Shown one piece after another: positions 12,417-24,780 of a DNA stretch of 64,000 bases. Under the pieces are notes generated by a model. That model worked only from the letters and a program-made list of their open reading frames with translations, ran no database searches and was not told the DNA's origin. Position 1 is the stretch's first letter. Every line of letters begins with the position of its first letter. The position numbers and the translations under genes were made by a program. This DNA comes from Uloborus plumipes (taxonomy: Eukaryota > Arthropoda > Arachnida > Araneae > Uloboridae): NCBI GenBank assembly GCA_038373865.1, contig JAXGGA010004422.1, positions 1 to 64,000 of the forward strand, given 5' to 3'.

Positions 12417-14124
12417 GGGTGAGTTCTGGTAAGTGCGTCCACGGGGTAAGTGCGTCCACTGGGAATTATGTGAACACTGTCCTGAAATGGCTTCTGCGAC
12501 ACATCGACTATGTTAGATAAATGTCTAATGATAATTTCTGTAGGTAGAATTCAGGCCTGGATTTTCAATAGACGAAACACAATCAGAGACAACTTAAATA
12601 TCTTCAAAAAAACTCTAAAGTAAAGATTGAGAGGGTTTTGTTTCAGTTTCTCTTGTAGTCATATCAAGCAATTGAAGTCAAGAAATGCAAGTTGTTTCTT
12701 TTGAGTAATAGCTACTAATAACATATATGGGGTATTTTGATCAAATACTCTAACTAAAATTTAGTTATATGACGGTACGCACTTTCCCTTTCTTTAAAAT
12801 AAGGTGGGGGTAAGTGCGTACCATTATGATGGGGCAAGTGCGTACCACTATGATGAGGCATATACGTACTATTATGCGGAGCAAGTGCGTACCATTATGA
12901 TGAGGCAAGTGTGTACCATTACGTGGAAAATCCGACACTCGTAATTCGCCTTTAATTTTGCTTATAACTCTTTTATAAGCTGATTATAAATCCGACGTCA
13001 TTTCCATCAAGTATTTATATTTACATTGAATGCGGCATAAGATTTCAATTTTATTCATTACCTCTGAAATACATTGCTTTTAGATATCAGTTAGTGAATT
13101 TTTTGTTGAAAATAGCGATCATAAGCTATACTTAATTTAAACCAGAATGACAAATGAAGCAATGAAATTAAGTGAAACACTAAAAAAGGAACCAACTTAT
13201 TCAAAAAAAAAAAACGAAGGTGGAGTAATTAATAAATTATATTGAAGAAAAATTTAGAACACCTTGTGAAAAACTATTTCAATGTACAAGGAAAAAAAAG
13301 TACAAGTATCATATCATGATCAATTCTTTTCTTTTTTTTTTTTTTTTTCGCTCTTTATTTTGTGTTTGTTCTTACTTCTGCTGATTCTAATAAGAAAAAT
13401 ATTTTAAAACCGTATTTATTAAAAAAAAAAAAGAAAGAAAACGAATTGTTCACTCAGGTCACCTAACGATCTACCATACAAATAGAATTAAAGAAAATCA
13501 CAGGGGTACGCACTTACAACAACGCTATTGGACGCACATGTCTCATCTTACATTTAAGAAGGGGTAAGTGCGAACCCTGGCTTAAACACAGACTGATTAA
13601 TGTATTTAACCAAAATAAACTATGTAGACTATAAGTGATTATTACTAAATAAAAACAACTTACATTTGCTCACTTGGTTTTATTAAAAGGACAGAAGAAG
13701 AATCACAGACACAACTCTCTCAATCTTCAAATCACAGTTGTTCGCAAGACACGTGGGTTATCACTGATTGCGTTTCATCCATGCAAGCAAGTGCTGATCT
13801 CTAGTATTAGGAATTATCCCAAGGCAACTACCTAACATATTTAATATGTGCCAGAAGTTTTTTCCTGCTCATATTCACATAATTTAAGGTGGACGCACTT
13901 ACCCCGCTAGGTAGGGAAAGTGCGTACCTTAGAATAGGTGTCATAAACCAGGTCACAAAACCTATGCTTATGGTTTATTTGACATATTATATGCTTGAAA
14001 ATCTTAGTAAAGGATCTGGAAAGAAAACTAAAAAAATTGTGAGTGTACAAGATTTTTCAACAGAGCAGCATCTTTGAGAACATGAACTTTGAAAAAAAGG
14101 GTACGCACTTACCAGAACTCACCC
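12417..14124. mobile_element. TA-flanked inverted-terminal element with reiterated GTAAGTGCGTACC
   Basis: The termini are exact inverted repeats reading GGGTGAGTTCTGGTAAGTGC, with TA outside both ends (12415-12416 and 14125-14126). The phrase GTAAGTGCGTACC or a close variant recurs inside at least a dozen times in both orientations (for example near 12449, 12810, 12836, 12883, 12907, 13505, 13565, 13892 and 13918). It clusters towards both ends and includes the end itself. This looks like reiterated subterminal binding sites for a transposase. I see no transposase. One open frame at 13889-14077 is short and unrecognised. The ends resemble those of the element at 38909-40509. Confidence 0.85.
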
Positions 14125-14126
14125 TA

Positions 14127-17100
14127 CTTTTCTTTCTCGGAAAAACAAGAAGGAGGAAAATTTTTCGGCAATATGTGAAAGTAAAGTTTGTCAATGGAAT
14201 ACTTTAAAATACATTTATTACACAACAATAGTTAACAAAAGAACGGGGATACAAAATTGTATATAGCTGAAAACTTTACTTTTTTTTTTTTCACTTTCCT
14301 ACTAAACTGACAATAAGGGGGACTAAATATTAACATCTACGCGTTTTCACTTCGACTACTGCTGTTTTTTCTTTTTAAATATTTATAACATCTATTTTTT
14401 TAACATAATCAGTAATTCTTTCTAAAAACCTCAAACTTTCATTTCTTTAGTTAAAAAATACTGAACATATAATTAACATAAAATGCTTTACATTAAACAG
14501 GATTTAGAAAAGCCCACAATAAATTCAAAATATTTTGACAATCCCTTTTAAATTCAAAACGAATACTGTCTCGTACATTCAATAAATTTCAATGCTTCAA
14601 TAGATTCATTCATATTATTTAAGCATGAATATACACAGTCAATAGCTTCTCTACCAAAATGTTCAAACCAAGTAAAAGCTCGTGTAAGAAATATCTGACA
14701 TCAGGTACTTCATGAAGCCATTTTTCTCCATTTGGATTTCCACATCTTTCTCGGCCTTAAGTCTAACAAATAGCGTGGTCTCTGAGGATTAATGAGGCAC
14801 GTAGCATAAATGGAACTTTTTGTTTTCTTGTCATCTATTTTGTGTTTTCTCCTGAGGCTGTTGCAAACAACTTATTTCATATCACACTCTTTAAGTAAAA
14901 TGTTATGTCATATAATGAAATAAGCCTCACCAGGGCAGAGCAAAAAATAGTCACGAAAGTTACGAAAACGAAAAAAATATTTACACAGCGATATGTTTGC
15001 AGGGGTTAATTAGAGGTTGTGTAAAAGTATACCTTTGGCTGTGCTTAAGTTGAAACCAACAATTAGTTTTTTTTTTTTTCAGTTTGTAGTTTAACTTTAT
15101 TGTTAAGTGTACGAAACTGTTATTTGCAATTGAAGACCCTAAATTTACATCAGCCAAATATTACAGAATTAATAATTATTTCATCATTAAATGTTGGTAA
15201 TACTTATAATTTTGTTTTAATATTTAAAAAATACTAATATAATTTTTGCCAATGTATCTTTCACTGGTCACTGCACTATTACACAAGGAAATCAGTCTCT
15301 AAACAAACTCGTAACTCTCCGTATTAAAAAAAATCTGAAACAGGCCATGTCAATTGAGAACATGCTTGTGTAGGCAAAGCTTCATACTGCTGGGCATAAT
15401 CTGACACTAAAGGTTCAAAATTAAACTTCAAAGCGTCTGAAGTACTCCGCATGACTTCCATTTTATATATCATATATATTTTCAATTCCTTCATATGATT
15501 CAATTTCGTAAAAGCCCATATCTCCAAGTTCCCCACCGGATAAAAGATTAAGAATCAAAACTATCTGTGCAGTTAATCTGGCACTCCATACAGCCGTCAG
15601 TGAAAAAAACGAAAAAGAAACTCAGGGAAATTTTTCGTGAATGTAATAATTTCCTTACTTTACAACCAATGAAATAAAATGGTCAGCTATGATTGAATCT
15701 TACATCGAATTTAACAATATTGCTTTCATTTCAATATCTGTTACTTAACCGTTAGATGTTATTAAATAAATATTTAAAAGAAACTAATTAATGTTTATAA
15801 CTTATTAATATTTTCAAAATGATTGCTTAAACTATAGAGTTTTTTATTAATTTTCACTGGGAACTAATAGATCTTCTTTAACCAATCGTACTTATAGACA
15901 AGCAAGTTGTTATCCGATATAATAAAGCTTGTTTTCACATGCTCTAACAGTGGTTAATGCTTAATGTCTTCATTTTCTCATTAAATTATTTATATGCTCA
16001 TTTGCTTCTTTATTCATTTGTTCATTTATTTATTGATCTCATATTCGTTTAATCAGTCCTTTCGCACGTAATTCGAAAAACAAAATTAGAAAATACTTTT
16101 TAAAATTAACTATATGCTGTTAAAAAGTATTTGCTTAAAAAGTCATAAAATAAACCTAGAAAACTTTTATTACACATTAAATATATGAAAAGATTTCATG
16201 AACTGATGCTATCAAATATTTGTTATTGTGTGACAGAGTTTTCCTGATGATTAAAATGTATCAAAAACAGAATCACCAGCAAAATGCAAGAACATAACAG
16301 TCACAAGTATATTTCATAAAAATTTGTCACTGAACTTACAAAAGCTTTTCATTTTCTACAGATAGCTCTTACAAATGCATTCCTTATTTCACTTCTTTCC
16401 TAAGACTTACCTAAGAACACAGATACTAAAAGATATGCTCCTCTTTCATATGCAAATGATAAGACACCCTTTGAATATGCAGATTTTTTTCTCTTTTCCT
16501 TTGTTACTTAGATTACATCTTGTGAGAAACTAAAAAGACTCTTTTCGATTAAAATTCAGTCAAGGTTTTTTTTCCCTCCTTCTTGGTAATTCTTTAACAA
16601 AAGTCTAGATAAGATTTAACTCAGTTACAGAAAGTTTACCCATTTCGTTTAACTAAATGAGTTCTTTTTAATTCTAAGGAGTTTATTTTTCCTAATGTGA
16701 TACATTTCAAATAATTATTCATTAACGATATTAAACGGGTTTTTAATTCAAGAGAATATTTAACGCTGTGTATCGGGAAAACATTATTTTCATAACTGTT
16801 TATAAATATTCAGCATTTATATCGCTTGTTACTAATTTTCTAAACGCATATTTCAACCGAGGCTATGATTCATAAACAGACGGCTTCAAACATCAACATT
16901 TATGGACTGTAAGAATGCAATGCATGCATAAAAATGTAAGGCATGCCACTTAAAAAAAAAACCCTAATTGTCTTTCATTGCAAGCTGCCTAAGTGTCAAC
17001 AAATATGTAAATAAGATACTTAAGTTCCATTTTGAAAATATAACTTTGCTTCAAATTTAAAAATGAACTCAAGATTGATGTAACATATGCTTTAGATTTA

Positions 17101-17364
17101 TTAAAGTGTATTTTCAATTTAGTTTAAGAAATTACAAGCGTCAGCATCTCGAGATGAGTATTTCTAAATATAATTTTCAGAAAAATAATAAATGTTAGCA
17201 AAATCATTCATGCTTATATATTTCATATTTCTAAATGTTATTGGCAAATTCTTCTTGGTAAGTTTAAGTATAAAAGAAATATATTAACATTTTATAATCT
17301 AGTAAAATGATTTTTTTTAATAAATAAAATTACTGCAAAATATCTAAGCATATTATCGTACTAC
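14127..17364. other. AT-rich stretch without recognisable genes
   Basis: There are no convincing coding regions. The only noted feature is a diverged similarity between 14725-14825 and 10490-10590, with shared words around TTTAAGTC, AACGAATAGC/AACAAATAGC and GGGGATTAATGAG/GAGGATTAATGAG. Confidence 0.5.
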
Positions 17365-17369
17365 TATAC

Positions 17370-17655
17370 TGTAGTGTATCCAATTGTAAGAAGCAGATGC
17401 AGTAGACTAGGATGGTGAATGCTAAGAACATATTTATTAAGAACACGTGAATGGTAAGAACATAAACGAGGTTAAAACACAAGCTAAAACAAAGACACAA
17501 GCGGCTACCAACGGCCGAGCTGCAAGGTGAACTGCCACGAGAACTGTACGTGCAACATTTTATACGGTGGTTATGACGTCATTTGCTCGATCCAATGGTA
17601 CGCTTCACTTAACTTCAATTTGATAGTACGGAGGGTTTAGTATTGTGGCTCAACA
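17370..17655 (-). mobile_element. solo LTR of an LTR retrotransposon
   Basis: Read on the minus strand, this 286-bp block starts TGTTGAG and ends CACTACA, the TG...CA ends of an LTR. It is flanked by a perfect 5-bp duplication, TATAC, at 17365-17369 and 17656-17660. In order it carries a TGACGTCA octamer, a TATAAA box about 10 bp downstream, and an AATAAA polyadenylation signal about 120 bp later, as expected for U3-R-U5. No internal retrotransposon sequence adjoins it, so recombination between two LTRs probably left it behind. The superfamily cannot be told from the LTR alone. Its GC content is clearly higher than its surroundings. Confidence 0.85.
17558..17581 (-). promoter_or_regulatory. 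LTR promoter: TGACGTCA octamer plus TATA box
   Basis: On the minus strand the palindromic octamer TGACGTCA (17574-17581) lies about 10 bp before TATAAA (17558-17563). TGACGTCA is the consensus binding site of CREB/ATF-type bZIP factors (established knowledge). Its use here is inferred from position only. Confidence 0.6.
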
Positions 17656-17660
17656 TATAC

Positions 17661-18906
17661 TGCACTTTTAATTCGTAATTAAGAAACACATTCACATAGT
17701 TTACTTCCTGTAGGAATAAAAGCATTTAAAATTCCATTTGCGTAACTATCAGTAACTGTAAAATGTTTATTGCTATGCAATTCCGAAAATGAATGTGAGT
17801 TGTAGCATGTGTGTGAATTATATCTTTAGCAAGAAGTTGAAGAAAGCCCAGACGTTCTTGGTAACTTCTTTAAAAGTTGATGTGTTATTAATTGTATTAG
17901 CAGTACTGTGTGTTATGCATATAATACAAACACATAGTTTAGTTATTTAAATGTTTTTTTATCTATATTTTTTTAAACAATTATATCTTGTTAACAGATA
18001 TTTTGATGCATAATAAAAGAGACTGCATGTTTTTTTTTTCCTTTAGAAAAATATTATGTTTCAAATTTTAATCCTGCATTTCTAAACTTTTTTTCTTTTT
18101 AGGGAAAAAAACTATTAAGAAAGAGAAAAAATGATCCATAGAAAATGAAAACCTTAACGAGGGCCAATACCAAACATAAAAGCATTCTGTTTGTGATCAA
18201 ATAACGTATTTTAAAACTCATTCAAGAGTAGTTTTGGTTCGTTCCAGTAGAAAATGTATCAAAATACTTATTCCTAAAAGAAGATTAAATTTTTGAAAAA
18301 AGTTTCAATCGGGAGTTTTCGTTGACCATTTTGTAAGAAAAACAAACATCTTGTTTACTTTAAGAGGGAAATAGGAAACTACGTCTGTTTTTTCGTAACA
18401 TTTTCTAATAATTTCTTTCTAAACAACTGAAATTTTGGACAAAAACCAACTATAACCTTTTAAATACTTTTTCTTGTGATACCCAATACAACTATAAAGA
18501 CAGGTCTATATCTTAAACTACGCACTTGGTGATGTTGTCAGTCTTTTTTCTTACATTCATACCTTATTAAATTTACACTGTGAAAATGTTTTACATCCAT
18601 ATAGACAAACTTAGCTGACTCGAGGACAGCATAAAACTATTATTACAATTGCAAAATTACAATTGTTCATGGCAGTTTTGTGGATATGTAAGCAATAAAT
18701 TTCCCACGATGTGAAAAATGTATACAAAGAGAAGCGCAAAAAAACAGTACCACTTTAGTAGCACTAGTCAATGGAGCAGCAACAAGGGCAACTAACTCAG
18801 AATCCGGGGTACGTACTGCTAATCATACTACAATATTGGTTAGACACACGTTTGACTCTCTACCCCCCCCCCCCTCGCGTGAAAGTAAAAGATGTCTATG
18901 AGAGTG
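17661..18906. other. AT-rich stretch without a gene
   Basis: I see nothing coding. A C run lies at about 18864-18874, and there are poly-T and poly-A tracts near 18030 and 18100. Confidence 0.5.
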
Positions 18907-18907
18907 C

Positions 18908-19330
18908 TACTACCCTCGCAGTATAATATCATTGACCAATGATCGACCATTCATCGAAACCCGATGACATTCTCATTGGCCGATAATCGGAGTCGATGAG
19001 TTCTCATCAGGAATTGCTCCAATATCCATCGACCAAACAGAATCCGAGCAGCAAAACCCGATGAGTTTTGCTCGAAATACGATGAGATTTGGAGCAATTT
19101 ACGAGCAGTGCAGTCCCGTGCCGATGAATTTAGGATCAATTTTGGATGCTTGGCTTATTTTCTTTGGGAAAGTTGGTCAGAAGGATATCGCTTTCCGATG
19201 AAAAGTAGCTCATCGAAAACCATGCTCGGATACTGATCGGAACGATGTCATCGTGCGTTACGGGATCAGTTTACGGGGAGTTCGATGATCTGCCGAGCAA
19301 AATCCGATGACTTGATGCTACTGGGGTAGT
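18908..19330. repeat. CGATGA/GAGCAA-rich palindromic repeat, possible MITE
   Basis: This GC-richer island of about 420 bp is crowded with CGATGA (near 18960, 18992, 19053, 19080, 19118 and 19196) and its complement, together with GAGCAA words. Its two ends form an imperfect inverted repeat, ACTACCC...CAGTA on the left against TACTGGGGTAGT on the right. I could not define a target duplication. There is no credible reading frame, so a non-autonomous DNA element is the most likely reading. Confidence 0.5.
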
Positions 19331-19397
19331 GTATATGTTATGCTGAAGACTATGTAGTAAAATAAGTGCCCTCTGTACTGGGTTTTATTTCTACTTA

Positions 19398-19947
19398 CAG
19401 TGAACTCTCACTTATGCGCCGGCCCAAGGGACCAACAGAAAAAAGGCGCATAAGTGAGAGAGGCGTATAAGTGAACAAGCCTATTTAAAGGACTAAAACC
19501 CAACATAGGCTCTAATGAGAGAGTGAATAAGAATGTTTCTATAGAAAACGGACATATTACTACAGTTAGGAAATTACTGTAACGTAACTGCAATGATAAT
19601 GAGAGAACAAAAATTGTAGCATACCTAATTACAATATTTTCCCTTTAAAACGATCCAGATTAGATAGTTGTCCCTCTCCGAATTCTAGTTCATGCGGAAA
19701 AAATGCCTTCCGTGAGCAAAAAAGGGTGAAAAATTAAAGAGAAATGCTTATTTTTTAAAGAAAATAAATTATATTTTTGACATTTTACGGAAAACTCGGG
19801 GCATAAGTGAAATAGTTATCTTTCCAACAACGCATAAACGAATGATATTATCATTATTTTCCTATGGAATGTGCTGGGACCATTCAAAATCGTCGTATAA
19901 GTGAAAAAGACGCATAAATGAGGCGGTGTATAAGTGATCGTTCACTG
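19398..19947. mobile_element. pogo/Tigger-like MITE, 550 bp
   Basis: The left end reads CAGTGAACTCTCACTTATGC and the right end is an inverted, slightly diverged version ending TTCACTG. TA lies outside both ends (19396-19397 and 19948-19949). The word CATAAGTGA/TCACTTATGC is reiterated inside (near 19445, 19468, 19803, 19896 and 19928). CAGTG...CTTATNCGC-type ends with TA duplications are typical of the pogo/Tigger branch of Tc1/mariner (family knowledge). No transposase remains. Confidence 0.8.
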
Positions 19948-19949
19948 TA

Positions 19950-21260
19950 TTGTCTAAAACTAGATCTGTTTAATTGTAAGGGTTATTCGAATAAAGTAAC
20001 GTGTTTTTATACAGCGTGGGCAAATTGTGCTCAATTTAAAAAAGCTACTTGAGTCACATTGCCATTTTTGCAGAAAAATAACGATCAGTAATTTTTTTGC
20101 TTTAAGTTTTTGATCGAAATGACGCGTAAGCCACCATCTAAATCATAAATCTACAAATTCAGCCTTAAATTATTCTTCATACTTTAGCTTTCAAATCGTT
20201 AGTCACCATGGAATGACCTTGCAATGAAAAAATCTTTGTGCAAGTTTAAAACCAATAAATGTTATCAGAAACGCAAACCTCTATTTTAATAAAGGGATTC
20301 GATTAACGTCAACCGATCTATACCATACGTTCACTTAATAAAGCCATAATTTACTAAAAGTTCAGTACGCATTCTTGAGGTGATAAAAAAACACATTTTT
20401 AGAAGTAATTAAAACATGTGTTTCATAAAAACTAATCGGATAAAAAAATGCTTTCAACTAGAAATTAAACACTTCAGCTCGAATCAATCCACAAAACACA
20501 TTAAACACAAGGATAGAGAAGCATTAATTGTCTTTATTTTTAATTTTAATTTAATATATTTCTTATAAACCTTCAACATATTCAAAACTGTTAATCTAAA
20601 ACCAGCAAAAAATATTTAATGAGCAAAACGGTCTTTTCGTTGATTAAATGCTAAGGCAAAATTGATTAGTTACTAAATTTGCGCTTTTAATATGGAGATA
20701 AAATTTTAATTAAAATGAGGTACTTCTAATTATAATTTTTGTGCTTTTCCCTGAGTAATCTGGATTTTAATGAAGGATGATTAATTACTGGACTTACCAC
20801 GTCTAATTAGCTTATTAGTAATCAGTTAGTGCTTATAAGCTTATGGTTGTTTCCTTAACTTAGAAAGTTTCATAAGATAGGCCACAATGAAAATGATTTG
20901 TTGATCTTACGTTTAGAAAGTTAAAATAGGTATTCCTTATGATACATAGCAGTATAAATAAGAAAAATGTGTAATGCCGTATGACTTATTTATTTTTAGA
21001 TGAATATTTACTTGTTATGTTCGATGAAGCCTTTACACGATAAAATAACTAAAATATGAAACAAAACCGTTAAGGATGACTTTTTTTAGAATGAACTTGT
21101 GTGTATAAATAGAATTAAGAGAAATGTTGTAGTGTATTACTCTCTTTTAAGTAGCATATATCAATTCGATACATTTCACTTCATGTGATTTTTGCAAGAT
21201 AGTAAAATGCAAAATATAGCAAGGGGAGTCAGGATACGGTGATCCGCTTTTCTACTTTTT
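19950..21260. other. AT-rich stretch without a gene
   Basis: I find no coding sequence or recognisable repeat. Confidence 0.5.
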
Positions 21261-21261
21261 A

Positions 21262-22307
21262 GCCTACTTTCCCGTTAAAAATAAAAGAAAGACGAAAAAA
21301 GTAGGAAAGTCCAAAAAAAATCGCCAAGTTAAAAAAAATATCGCCAAGTTAAAAAAATAAAGAGGTAAAATGAATATCGAAAAATTAAAAATTTGAAAGT
21401 AGGGTATTGAGATGGGGAATTTGTGTGTCGGTCTGTCGGTCGGTCTGTCGGGGTCTGTCAGTCTGTCTGCCCCCCCCCCCCTAATAACTTTTGAATGAAC
21501 ATTCCGATTTGGACAAACTTTTTTTTGTTGGAAAGATCTCGGCGAGTATAGCTCATTCCCGTATTTGATTTTTTGATTTGAACAATTTTTGGTTCAACTT
21601 TGAGCCGTTCAAATAACCGGTCCCGCGATACTAACTTTTGAATGAACAGTCCGATTTGAACAAACTTTTTTTTGTTCGAAAGATCTTTTCAAGGATACTT
21701 CATTCCCGTATCTACATTTTTGATTTGAACAATTCTTCGTTCAACATTGAACCGTTCAAACAAGCTCTCACCCCTAATAACTTTTGAGTGAACAGTCCGA
21801 TTTAAACAAACTTTTTTTTGTTCGAAAGATCTCGGCAAGGATACTTCATTACCGTATTTAAATTTTCAATTTGAACATTTTTTTCGTTCAACATTGAACC
21901 GTTCAAGCAACTTTTCTCCACCTAATAACTTTTAAGTGAACCGTCCGAATTGAATAAACTTTTTTTGTTCGAAAGATCTCGGAGAGACTCATTCCCATAT
22001 TTCACTTTTCAATTTGAACCATTTTTCGTTCAATGATGAACCGTTCAAAAAAATTTTAACATGAGCGCCTGCTGGGAAATTTAAATTGAATGTTGATTCT
22101 GAACTTAAAGGCGGATTTCCTTCAAACTAACTGTGTAAGAAAACGGTTTTGATAAAAAATGTATGTAAAGTACTTTTCTGAAAAATCTTCTGTGAGGACT
22201 CTGATTCCGACTCCGACTCCGCAAACATGGCGGAAATGCAGGCTCAGAAAAAAATGACTGACTGGGCAGACGATTTTTTGTTTATTTATTCATTTTTTTT
22301 TGTTTAA

Positions 22308-22339
<32 letters not shown>

Positions 22340-22856
22340 TTTATTTTTTTTTTTTTGGCAGACGATATTTTTTTTTTTTTTTTTTTTTTTTTGATTACAA
22401 AAATTGTTCATTCACGAGAGCATTTTATTCTTTACTTATATTTAACAACTGGCAACGGATTAAAAATAAAATTCGAGATATTTTATTAACGAACGAGGTT
22501 TTTTTTCTTTCTTCGATAAAATGTGTTTTGATGTTCTTTGTACTTTTATTTATTTATTTTTTTTTTTTTCATTTAAAAGCGATTGTGAATTTTTTCTACG
22601 GAAGAACTATAGCAGTTACATTCTTTAAAAGGTGCGACAAAACTTTATTTACTCGTTTATTTACTTTTTACGTGTCCTGATCATCTGATGAGAGGGGTAT
22701 ATTTTGCTTTTAGAAATCAGCTTTAAGTGTTATAAAGGTAGGTTTGACATAATTTTCAGTTTCAGATATTCAAGAGAATATTGATTAGATGCTAGATTGC
22801 CGATGTCGATGTACGGGAAAGTAGGCTCGTTTAGTTCTTGACAGAACTTCTTGTTA
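21262..22856 (+). mobile_element. repeat element with 147-bp tandem units, copy 1
   Basis: A reverse-oriented copy of the same family runs from 62953 to the end of the window. The block begins near AGCCTACTTTCCCGT and has the complement of that word at 22817-22831. Shared sequence continues to about 22856, through AGTTCTTGACAGAACT, a 6-bp stem with a TGAC loop. Inside are a pyrimidine/GTCGG run, four tandem units (see 21481-22050), a GACTCCGACTCCG tract, an AACATGGCGGAAATGC stretch and long T-rich microsatellites. The open frame at 22300-22680 is only translated T-rich DNA. The element class is unclear. Confidence 0.7.
21481..22050 (+). repeat. four tandem 147-bp units
   Basis: Units start at about 21481, 21628, 21774 and 21922. 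Each opens with CTAATAACTTTTGAATGAAC, then has a CCGATTTGAACAAAC and TTTTTTTGTTCGAAAGATCT segment and closes with GTTCAACATTGAACCGTTCAA. Two or so units of the same repeat are visible in reverse at 63733-64000. The closing phrase GTTCAA..TTGAAC is itself palindromic. Confidence 0.85.
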
Positions 22857-22894
22857 ACTTCTACCTCATAAAAAATTACATGAGAAGTCATATA

Positions 22895-24459
22895 CACTAG
22901 GTGGCCAAAAGTATCCGGACACTTTCAAAAATTTACATTTTTAGATATAACTCGAGAAATAAGTGATCAATTGTTCTTTAACTTTAGTCATACAAAATAT
23001 ATTCTTCACCGAACATTTCCAAGTTGAAATTAAATTACCCTTGCATTTGGGGGACGATAAGAAGGGGGGTCGAAAGTAAAACCGCTTTTTGACCATAACT
23101 CTTTGAAAATAGCTCGGAATAAGCTATGCATTTCAGTAATTAATTAGCATACTATGTATAATTACTGTACAAATTCAAATGAACGTACCGCTCTTACTTC
23201 CGAAGATATGAAACATTTTTTAAAAAACGGCAATTTTATTTGAAGGGTTTTTGCTCATAACACGCAGAGTTTTTGATCAAACCTTATCAAAACTTCAGGA
23301 AAGATGACAAAATACAAGAGAAAGAACATACTAAAACGGTTTTTAAAAATAATAAAAATCCGATGAGATATGAACGTTAAAAGGAAATAATTTTGCACGG
23401 CGCATGCGCGAAAGACAGAAATTTATAACTACAAAAATATTGTAGCCTGGTGTATACTGCATCTTATAAAAAAAGTTCCAGTTGAATATCGTAAAAATTT
23501 ATAAAGATATCAGCGATCTAGTGAGCTGTAATTCATTCATTTGCAGTCAATTCATAAATGGAGAGGGGTTGTTCACAAATAGTGTGGGGACAATCGAGCA
23601 TATTTTTCAATGTTAAATTGTATACTGTTTAAAAATTTATAGTTGGCATAGAAGTCACATTTCGCCCATTCGGCCAAAAAGACCTTATAAGTAGGTGGCC
23701 AAAAGTATCCGGAGACCCCCTGAAACGTTGGTTTTGAACGATGACGAAATAACCTTTATTTTAAAAATAGCTCTTTGTGGACAGACCCTCACTATGTATG
23801 TATTGTCTCCGAATGAATGAAATACAGCTCACTAGATCGCTGATATCTTTTTCAATTTTTATGATATTCAACTGGAACTTTTTTTATAAGATGCAGTATA
23901 TACCAGGCTACAATATTTTTGTAGTTATAAATTTCTGTCGTTCGCGCATGCGCCGTGAATTTTTTTTTTCCTTTTAACGTTCATATCTCATCGGATTTTT
24001 AATATTTTTAAAAACCGTTTTAGTATGTTCTTTCTCTTGTATTTTGTCATCTTTCCTGAAGTTTTGATAAGGTTTGATCAAAAACTCTGCGTGTTATGAG
24101 CAAAAACCCTTCAAATAAAATTGCCGTTTTTTAAAAAATGTTTCATATCTTCGGAAGTAAGAGTGGTGCGTTCATTTGAATTTGTATAGTAATTATACAT
24201 AGTATGCTAATTAATTACTGAAATGCATAGCTTATTCCGAGCTATTTTCAAAGAGTTATGGTCAAAAAACGGTTATTCTTTCGACCCCCCTTCTTATCGT
24301 CCCCCAAATGCAAGGGTAATTTAATTTCAAGTTGGAAATGTTCGGTGAAGTCTATATTTTGTATGACTAAAGTTAAAGAACAATTGATCACTTATTTCTC
24401 CAGCTATATGTAAAAATGTGAATTTTTGAAAGTGTCCGGATACTTTTGGCCACCTAGTG
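22895..24459. mobile_element. TA-flanked foldback element of the CACTAGGTGGCC family, copy 1
   Basis: The ends are exact inverted repeats of CACTAGGTGGCCAAAAGTAT (continuing CCGGACAC), with TA at 22893-22894 and 24460-24461. Arms of about 690 bp (22895-23580 and 23770-24459) are near-identical inverted copies. The spacer of about 190 bp contains an incomplete third copy of the end sequence at about 23692. A second copy of nearly the same length lies at 47653-49215. The end sequence and TA target are those of Tc1-like elements (family knowledge). No transposase frame exists. The reading frames within are arm translations, not genes. Confidence 0.9.
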
Positions 24460-24621
24460 TATCATAAGTCTTACTAAATTTTTCTCATCATCCCTGAATT
24501 TTATGTAAATGGTTAACTGATTAATTTTCTTAGATTAATTTGTATAAATGACTTCGTAGAGAAGACCACATTGTTTTTTTTTTCCTGCATGCGCTGGTCC
24601 ACATTACACAAGCAACTTCTG

Positions 24622-24650
24622 TTACAATTGAAGGGGCAAGTGGATAAAGG
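24622..24650. mobile_element. single end of the GAAGGGGCAAGTGGATAAAG MITE
   Basis: It shares AATTGAAGGGGCAAGTGGAT and the following AAAGG with the ends of the element at 3222-3474. No partner end follows, so it is a truncated copy. The hAT-like end at 24655 starts immediately after it. Confidence 0.55.
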
Positions 24651-24654
24651 TAAT

Positions 24655-24780
24655 ATTAGGGATGCACCGATTAATCGGCAGTACCGATTAATCAGCCATA
24701 ATCGACCACTTTGCCGATTATTAATAATCGGTAAACTCGGACCGATTAAACGGCCGAAAAAAATATTTTTCAAATATTAC
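24655..24780 (+). mobile_element. truncated hAT-like end rich in CCGATTAATCGG
   Basis: The sequence AGGGATGCACCGATTAATCG resembles the CAGGGATGCACCGAT-type ends common in hAT transposons (family knowledge). The phrase CCGATTAATCGG and its variants repeat about five times over the next 90 bp. I find no opposite end or 8-bp duplication. The Helitron-like sequence begins directly after it, so it is a fragment. Confidence 0.5.

Noticed and set aside
22300..22680. 126-residue open frame
   Set aside because: It is a translation of T-rich microsatellite within a repeated element. The reverse copy at 63 kb has the matching antisense frames.
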